The notes under the pieces were generated by a model. That model was given only the letters and a program-made list of their open reading frames with translations, made no database searches and had not been told where the DNA came from. A stretch of 64,000 nucleotides of DNA, from positions 1 to 64,000 of the forward strand of contig NZ_FNDR01000008.1 in the NCBI RefSeq assembly GCF_900099805.1, written 5' to 3'. Within the stretch, counting starts at the first letter, position 1. Every line of letters starts with the position of its first letter. A program made the translations under genes and the position numbers. Below, piece by piece: positions 58,746 to 64,000 of the stretch. The DNA comes from Variovorax sp. OV700. Lineage in GTDB: Bacteria; Pseudomonadota; Gammaproteobacteria; Burkholderiales; Burkholderiaceae_C.

Positions 58746-59282
58746 ATGACGCTCGACCTTGCAACCACTGCGCCGCGCATTCGCGTTCTTTCCGGCGTTG
58801 CCGACGCGCAGATCCGGCAGCTGGCCGATGTGCTCATCGATTGCGTGGAGGGCGGTGCATCGGTCAGCTTCATGCTGCCACTGACCCCCGAGCGCGCTTC
58901 GGCGTTCTGGCGACGCGTGGGCGAGGGCGTGGCACGCGGCGACCGCGTGCTTCTGGTGGCCGAAGACGCGCAAGGCATCGTCGGAACCGTGCAGCTCCTG
59001 CTCGAAATGCCGGAGAACCAGCCGCATCGCGCCGAAGTGGCGAAGATGCTCGTGCACCGGCGCGCCAGGCGCCAGGGTATCGGCGCGCTGCTGATGCAGG
59101 CCGCCGAGCAGCTTGGCCGCGAACGCGCCAAGACCTTGCTCGTGCTCGACACGTCCAGTGCCGAGGCCGAGCGCCTGTATGCCCGACTCGGCTGGACGCG
59201 CCTCGGCGTGATCCCTGGCTTTGCGTTGCTGCCGGGCGGCGAGCCGTGCGACACCACCTACTTCTATCGCGCGCTGGCTTAG
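58746..59282 (+). CDS. GNAT-family N-acetyltransferase
   Basis: A 178-residue acetyltransferase. The acetyl-CoA-binding loop is RRQGIGALLM near 107-115, preceded by KMLVHRRAR (motif A), and motif B is AERLYARLGWTRLG. Coupled to the XRE-cupin regulator by a one-base gap, so its substrate probably relates to what the regulator senses; small amines, amino acids or antibiotics are possible. Not determinable from sequence. Confidence 0.87.
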   Translation: MTLDLATTAPRIRVLSGVADAQIRQLADVLIDCVEGGASVSFMLPLTPERASAFWRRVGEGVARGDRVLLVAEDAQGIVGTVQLLLEMPENQPHRAEVAKMLVHRRARRQGIGALLMQAAEQLGRERAKTLLVLDTSSAEAERLYARLGWTRLGVIPGFALLPGGEPCDTTYFYRALA

Positions 59283-59352
59283 CGCATGGCGCCAAAGGTG
59301 CGGTAGCCCGGGATTTGCGGACGCGGCGCAGCCTGTCATCATTCGCGGCTGC

Positions 59353-62300
59353 ATGACCCAAGAACCGACGCCCCTCTTCGATCTGTTGTTGAACCGCGCC
59401 AGGCAGGTGCTGACGGCACCGGACGGCACGCTGCAGTGCCAAGCCGCCACGCCCGAGGCCGGCTGCGTGATGTTCATCGCCCTCGGCGACCAGGCGAGCC
59501 GCGCACGCGTGGTCGTGGGGCGCGGGGGCAGCGCCGAGGAGGCCTGGCGCGAGGCAAGCCATGCGGCGCTCGCGCTCATCCAGCGCATCGGCATGCAGCC
59601 CGGCCGCGTGCGCGTGGAGCTGGTCGAACAGGTCGAGGCCATGGCCTGGGGCGCGCTGAAGACCCGCCTTGCGCGAACCAAGCGCAACTACTTCAACCAG
59701 GGCGTGTCGTTCGATGCGAGGTTCGAAGTGGCGCTGCTCGCGCAGGAGATCAGCGGCAGCGCCATCTTCTACCACGGCACCGTGGAACACGCAGAGCCCA
59801 ACGCCGGCAATCTGCGCCTGCATGCCAAGAGGCGCTTCGGCGCCGAGACCGATTTTCCGTCCGACGATGCGGCGCCGGTGTGGTGCTTCATCACGCGCGG
59901 TGCCTATGCCGATGCCGAGGGCGCCTGGCCGCTGACGGCCAGAGGGCAGGCCGCGGGCTATCGCACGCTGCCCGAATGGAACGCGGGCCAGGTGCGCCGC
60001 CTCGTCGACACCGCAAGCGACTATCTCGCCGCGCAAGTCAAGCCCACGGGCGAGTTCCACTACGGCTGGTTCCCCTGCTTCGACCGCGCGATTCCCACCT
60101 ACAACACCTTGCGCCACGCCAGCTCGACCTATGCGCTGCTCGAAGCCTGGGAGCTGACCCGCAGCGATACGCAAAAGGCGGCCATCGACCGTTCGCTGGA
60201 CTTCCTGACGACACGGCTCATACGCCAGGTCGAACTCCCCGGAGGCACCCGCGCGGCCTACCTGCTGGACGTGGGCAATGAGATCAAGCTCGGCGGCAAC
60301 GCGGTGTGCCTGCTGGCCTTCGTCAAATACACCGAACTCACGGGCGATACGCAATACCTGCCGCTGATGGAGCAGCTCGCGCTTGGCATCCAGGCCATGC
60401 AAGACCCGGCGAACGGGCGCTTCGTCCACGTGCTCAATCACCCGGCGCTCGATGTGAAGGATGCATTCCGCGTCATCTACTACGACGGGGAAGCCGCCTT
60501 CGGCCTCATGCGCCTCTACGGGCTCACGCGCGATCCGCGCTGGCTCGCGATCGTCGAGAAAGCCTTCGACCATTTCATTGCCGCGGAGCACTGGCGCGCG
60601 CACGACCACTGGTTGAGCTATTGCGTGAACGAGCTCACTCGCCATCGGCCCGAGACGCGCTACTACCGGTTCGGCCTGCAGAACGTGGCCGACTACCTGG
60701 ACTTCGTGCTCGAGCGCATCACCACTTTTCCGACGCTGCTGGAACTGATGATGGCCGCGCGCGACATGGTGGCGCGGCTTGCCGCCGACTCCGCGCTGCG
60801 CCCGCTGCTCGAAGGCTTCGACCGCGACAAGTTCGACCGCGCGCTGGAGCACCGCGCGCGCTACCTGGCCAACGGCTACTTCTGGCCCGAGCTGGCGATG
60901 TTCTTTCGCAACCCGGACCGTGTCGCCGGCTCGTTCTTCATCAAGCACCACAGCTTTCGCGTGCGCATCGACGACGTGGAGCACTACCTGTCAGGCTACG
61001 TGGCTTACCTCAAGTTCCTGCAATCGCGGGAGAGCGACCACGCTCGCGAGGACGCCGCCCATGCGGATGTAAACGCAGCCGCGGCCGTCGTGGCATGGGG
61101 CGGCGACGTCAACCTCGGCCGCAGGCAGCACTACCGGACGCGGCAACTCGGCGTGCCTTCGGTGCTCGGGGGCGTACCGGTGCTGGCCGAGGCGGACCTG
61201 CGCATCGCCAATCTCGAATGCGTGGTTGCCAGCCGCGGTGAGCAGGGCTTGCCCAAAGGCGAAGTCGGACCTCACTACTACCGCGCGCGGCCCGAAATGC
61301 TGCGCGTGCTTGCCGAGGCCGGCATCGATGTGGTGGCCACCGCCAACAACCACAGCGGCGACTACGGCGCCGAAGCGCTCGCGGAGCAGGCGGCCCTGCT
61401 CGACGCCGCGGGCATCGGGCACGCTGGCTCCGGTTCATCGCTGGATGCCGCGCTCACGCCCGTGCTGCGGCGCGCAGGGCACCTGAACGTGGCGATCTTC
61501 GCCGTCGACGCCACGCAGCGGCGCTTTGCCGCCGCCAAGGCCAAGGCAGGCAATGCCTACTTGCCGCTGTCATCGCCTTTCGAATGGACGGCATGCCTTG
61601 CGCCCCGCATCGCCGCCGCACGCGACCACGCCCACGTGGTGCTGGTGGCCGTGCATTGGGGCAGGAACCGGGAGCCTCGCCCCGGCGATGAAGAGATCGC
61701 CGTGGGCCACGCCATCATCGACGCCGGGGCCGACGCGGTGTTGGGTGCTTCGGCGCATGTGGTGCAGGGCGTGGAGATTCACAAGGGCAGGCCCATCATT
61801 CATGATGCTGGCGACCTCCTGTTCGATGCCATCGGCCGCGGCAGCAAGGACTGCGAGGAAAGCGGAGTGTTCTCGTTGCACCTGGGCGCCGAAGGCGTGA
61901 GGCGCGTGGTGTTCACGCCGATCGCCACGGACTTCGGCCAGACGCTGCAACTCGAAGGCGAACGCGGGCTGGCAGCGGCCGGCCGCTTTCAGCAGAAGTC
62001 GGCCGCGCTCGGCTCCCACTTCACATGCGCACCCCACGGACAGTGCACGCTCGACCTGCACCCGCCCGCCAGAGCGCCGAAGCCATTGCCCATCCTGCCA
62101 TTGGCAGTGCGCAAGCTCGATGCGATTCAGCCTGTGATGCAGCCGCGCGAAGAATGGCTGGCAACGATGGTTCCGATCGACGCGGCGCTCGCGCAGCCGC
62201 TGTCATTGGGACCGCTGCGGCTCCTTGGCGTGCGGACCACGCCATCGGCCCTGGCGGGCCGTGGCATGCTGTATGTCGAGACCTTCTGGCAGATCGATGA

Positions 62301-62601
62301 GGCGACCGGCACGGACTGGCGGCTCGACATCCGCGCCGTGCCGCCAGCGCCGGCCACCATGCCGACCTGGGGCGTCGCGATGGACCACGACCCCTGCGAC
62401 TGGATGTGGCCCACTAGCCGCTGGCAACCCGGCCGCATCTATCGCGACTTTCATGGCCTGCGGCCACCCGTTGCCGATCGGCTGCACGATGCGCAACTCC
62501 AGATCGAGATCGGCCTGGTGGGCGCTGCCGGCCGGGTGGACCGGGTTCCGCTGCCGAGGCATGTTTCTTTCGCGGCGCGGCCTGATCGTGTAGCGGCATG
62601 A
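59353..62601 (+). CDS. Multidomain CapA-family protein fused to an alpha/alpha-barrel domain
   Basis: A 1082-residue protein. The first 150 residues form an unrecognised alpha/beta domain (RVVVGRGGSAEEAWREASHAAL). Residues about 210-560 are a helical toroid-like domain of repeated helix pairs (KPTGEFHYGWFPCFDRAIPTYNTLRHASS, FRVIYYDGEAAFGLMRLYGLTRDPRWL). Residues about 578-880 are a CapA/PGA_cap calcineurin-like domain with GGDVNLGRR, IANLECVV, ATANNHSGDYG, VHWGRNREPRPGDE and GASAHVVQGVEIHKGRPIIHD, so metal ligands appear complete. About 190 residues follow without a recognised fold. No signal peptide. ATG at MTQEPTPL chosen. It overlaps the next gene by ATGA. Role in a polymer or glycan pathway is inferred from the CapA part. 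Confidence 0.8.
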   Translation: MTQEPTPLFDLLLNRARQVLTAPDGTLQCQAATPEAGCVMFIALGDQASRARVVVGRGGSAEEAWREASHAALALIQRIGMQPGRVRVELVEQVEAMAWGALKTRLARTKRNYFNQGVSFDARFEVALLAQEISGSAIFYHGTVEHAEPNAGNLRLHAKRRFGAETDFPSDDAAPVWCFITRGAYADAEGAWPLTARGQAAGYRTLPEWNAGQVRRLVDTASDYLAAQVKPTGEFHYGWFPCFDRAIPTYNTLRHASSTYALLEAWELTRSDTQKAAIDRSLDFLTTRLIRQVELPGGTRAAYLLDVGNEIKLGGNAVCLLAFVKYTELTGDTQYLPLMEQLALGIQAMQDPANGRFVHVLNHPALDVKDAFRVIYYDGEAAFGLMRLYGLTRDPRWLAIVEKAFDHFIAAEHWRAHDHWLSYCVNELTRHRPETRYYRFGLQNVADYLDFVLERITTFPTLLELMMAARDMVARLAADSALRPLLEGFDRDKFDRALEHRARYLANGYFWPELAMFFRNPDRVAGSFFIKHHSFRVRIDDVEHYLSGYVAYLKFLQSRESDHAREDAAHADVNAAAAVVAWGGDVNLGRRQHYRTRQLGVPSVLGGVPVLAEADLRIANLECVVASRGEQGLPKGEVGPHYYRARPEMLRVLAEAGIDVVATANNHSGDYGAEALAEQAALLDAAGIGHAGSGSSLDAALTPVLRRAGHLNVAIFAVDATQRRFAAAKAKAGNAYLPLSSPFEWTACLAPRIAAARDHAHVVLVAVHWGRNREPRPGDEEIAVGHAIIDAGADAVLGASAHVVQGVEIHKGRPIIHDAGDLLFDAIGRGSKDCEESGVFSLHLGAEGVRRVVFTPIATDFGQTLQLEGERGLAAAGRFQQKSAALGSHFTCAPHGQCTLDLHPPARAPKPLPILPLAVRKLDAIQPVMQPREEWLATMVPIDAALAQPLSLGPLRLLGVRTTPSALAGRGMLYVETFWQIDEATGTDWRLDIRAVPPAPATMPTWGVAMDHDPCDWMWPTSRWQPGRIYRDFHGLRPPVADRLHDAQLQIEIGLVGAAGRVDRVPLPRHVSFAARPDRVAA

Positions 62602-63572
62602 CGCGCGAGAACGTCACCTCCAACGGAATCGAAGGCATGCCGGCCGGGCGCTGGAGGCTCGTTCCGCTCGCGCTGCTGGCGCTGGCGCAGACCGCATGCG
62701 CGCAACGCGGCGCGACGGAGCCGCAGCCGCAGCCTCCCGCGCTTGCAGCCGACGGCGCAACGCTGCAATGGAACCAGCCCGCCGTGCGCGCCGACTGCCC
62801 CGACCGGGCCGGCTACCTCTGGGTGCAGCCTGTCGAAGGGCCGGCCTGCATTCGCTACTTCGCGAGCAGCGACATCGACGGCGCGCGCATGGCCATCGTG
62901 CAGTTTTCTGGCGACCGCGACGGTGTCATGAACCAGGCGCCCGAACGCATTCCCGGCAACACCGAGGCCCTGCGCATGCTCGACGCCCAGCGCAGCCGCG
63001 ATCGTGCGGGCGTGCCATGGGTCTTCGTGGCGCGGCCTGGCACTTATGGGTCGTCGGGCGACCATCGCAGGCGGCGCGAACTGGCCGAGTTCCACGCGTT
63101 GGATGCGGCGCTCGATGCGCTGATGCAGCGGCACCGGATCCAGCGCATCGTGATCCTCGGCCACAGCGGCGGCGCGACCGCGGGCGCGGCGCTGCTCACG
63201 CTTGGCCGCACGCGCATCGCCTGCGCGGTGCTGACCTCCGGCGCCTACGGCCTTCTGGAGCGTGCACGCCGGCTGGGGCAATCGCGCGACGGCCGCAGCG
63301 ACACCACCGGCAGCATGCGGTTCTACGATCCGCTCGACCACATCGACGGCATTGCGCGCGATCCGTTGCGGCGCATCGTGCTCGTCGGCAACCGCGACGA
63401 CCGGAACACGCCTTTCGATTTGCAGGAGCGTTTTGCCGATGCGGTCGCCAAGGCCGGCCATCGCGTGGAAGTCCAGACCCACGCGGCCGAGCCGCCACAA
63501 AATCACGACCTCACGGACCGCATCGGCCTGAAGACCGCATCGCTCTGCGCACGCGAAGCCATGCATCAATAA
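62598..63572 (+). CDS. Exported alpha/beta hydrolase, coupled to the CapA fusion
   Basis: A 324-residue protein with an N-terminal signal segment after a short extension (RLVPLALLALAQTACAQ) and an alpha/beta-hydrolase domain. The nucleophile is in GHSGGAT near 190, with an acidic partner in VGNRDDRNTPF near 260 and the catalytic His in PQNHDLTDR near 305. Its start overlaps the stop of the CapA fusion, so both are made together. Substrate unknown; an esterase acting on the same polymer is a guess. Confidence 0.78.
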   Translation: MTRENVTSNGIEGMPAGRWRLVPLALLALAQTACAQRGATEPQPQPPALAADGATLQWNQPAVRADCPDRAGYLWVQPVEGPACIRYFASSDIDGARMAIVQFSGDRDGVMNQAPERIPGNTEALRMLDAQRSRDRAGVPWVFVARPGTYGSSGDHRRRRELAEFHALDAALDALMQRHRIQRIVILGHSGGATAGAALLTLGRTRIACAVLTSGAYGLLERARRLGQSRDGRSDTTGSMRFYDPLDHIDGIARDPLRRIVLVGNRDDRNTPFDLQERFADAVAKAGHRVEVQTHAAEPPQNHDLTDRIGLKTASLCAREAMHQ

Positions 63573-63594
63573 CAACGGAAAGCTCAAGACAACA

Positions 63595-64000
63595 ATGCCA
63601 TCGCCGAACAGCAGCAACAGCTACGCCGCGCCCCGCATCACCACCCATGAGTTCGGCCGCATGCCCGATGGGCGCGCCGTCACCGAATACACGCTCGACA
63701 ACGGCCGGGGCCTCTGCCTCAGCGCCATCAACCTGGGCGGCATCGTCACTGCCTTGCAGGTGCCCGACCGGCACGGGCAGAGCGGCAACATCGTGCTGGG
63801 CCTGCGCACGCTCGAGGATTACCTGACGCCGCATCCGCACTTGGGCACCATCGTCGGCCGCTATGCCAATCGCATCGCGGGCGGGCGCTTCATGCTCGAC
63901 GGCGTCGCGCATCAACTCCCGCTCAACAACGGCGCCAACTCGCTGCATGGCGGGCATCAGGGCTTCGGCACGCGCTACTGGCAGATCGATGCGGTGCCCA
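63595..64000 (+). CDS. galM: Aldose 1-epimerase (galactose mutarotase), 5' part
   Basis: The gene runs off the window; 135 residues are visible. They match the N-terminal third of GalM: FGRMPDGRAVTEYTLDNG, LSAINLGGIVTALQVPDRHGQ, NIVLGLRTLEDYL, GTIVGRYANRIAGGRF and LNNGANSLHGGHQGF. The Asn-Arg in YANRIA and the His in LHGG are the family's substrate-binding residues; the catalytic Glu lies further on and is not seen. It starts 22 bases after the hydrolase stop, so may belong to the same transcript. Confidence 0.88.
   Translation, partial: MPSPNSSNSYAAPRITTHEFGRMPDGRAVTEYTLDNGRGLCLSAINLGGIVTALQVPDRHGQSGNIVLGLRTLEDYLTPHPHLGTIVGRYANRIAGGRFMLDGVAHQLPLNNGANSLHGGHQGFGTRYWQIDAVP

Noticed and set aside
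1..64000. tRNA, rRNA, CRISPR, IS element or prophage
   Set aside because: Looked for by eye in all gaps; no cloverleaf-like gene, repeat-spacer array, transposase or integrase was recognised. A covariance-model scan would be needed to exclude a tRNA fully.

Overview
The window is about 64 kb of GC-rich, gene-dense bacterial chromosome. The set of families (glrK/qseG/glrR beside miaB, a folM-like/folB/ttcA cluster, an MidA-type methyltransferase, DUF2917 proteins, an alanine/lysine-rich histone H1-like protein, DUF6279 and DUF4136 lipoproteins, and a long palindromic intergenic repeat) points to a beta-proteobacterium of the Burkholderiales, most like Comamonadaceae and probably Variovorax. 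That assignment is inference from gene content. I see no rRNA, tRNA, CRISPR array, transposase, integrase or phage gene.

Region by region. 0-8 kb: opgH (periplasmic glucan synthesis), then the operon miaB-glrK-qseG-like-glrR (envelope-responsive two-component system). The 404-bp gap between glrR and opgH carries a sigma-54 promoter, a TGTC-N10-GACA element of the type bound by GlrR, and two IHF-like sites, all oriented towards opgH. 8-13 kb: an RND efflux adaptor and pump. 12.5-16 kb: a minus-strand run of folM-like, folB, ttcA, a DUF4136 lipoprotein and a histidine phosphatase. 16-24 kb: an MidA-type methyltransferase, a large inverted repeat, a TauD-type dioxygenase, YfeK-like, hisN, DUF2905, ROK kinase, and a MocR-type regulator divergent from a DUF2917-like gene. 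23-27 kb: trehalose operon otsB-GH15-otsA. 27-33 kb: cca, GST, MgtC-like, Slt lytic transglycosylase, 5-formyl-THF cyclo-ligase, LysR. 34-41 kb: DUF2917, a BLUF photoreceptor divergent from a Crp/Fnr regulator, a DUF6279 lipoprotein, then glmU - Lrp - glmS (UDP-GlcNAc supply).

41-54 kb is more accessory. It holds small membrane proteins, a SulP transporter broken by an internal out-of-frame deletion, the histone-like protein behind a perfect palindrome, a DUF3616 protein, a low-molecular-weight phosphatase homologue that lacks the catalytic Cys, small orphans, GIY-YIG, the branched-chain 2-oxoacid dehydrogenase genes E1alpha-E1beta-E2 (no E3), a 19-Cys copper-storage-like protein and a DUF4142 lipoprotein. 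54-64 kb: an MltB-type transglycosylase, a Na+/H+ antiporter family protein, an exported alpha/beta hydrolase, an XRE-cupin regulator (with a 40-bp operator overlapping its start) coupled to a GNAT acetyltransferase, an unusual 1082-residue CapA fusion protein coupled to an exported hydrolase, and the start of galM, which runs off the window.

Envelope and osmotic themes recur: periplasmic glucans, trehalose, UDP-GlcNAc, two murein transglycosylases and several lipoproteins. The best candidate for new biology is the predicted GlrR/sigma-54 control of opgH. The CapA fusion and the active-site-less phosphatase homologue come next.
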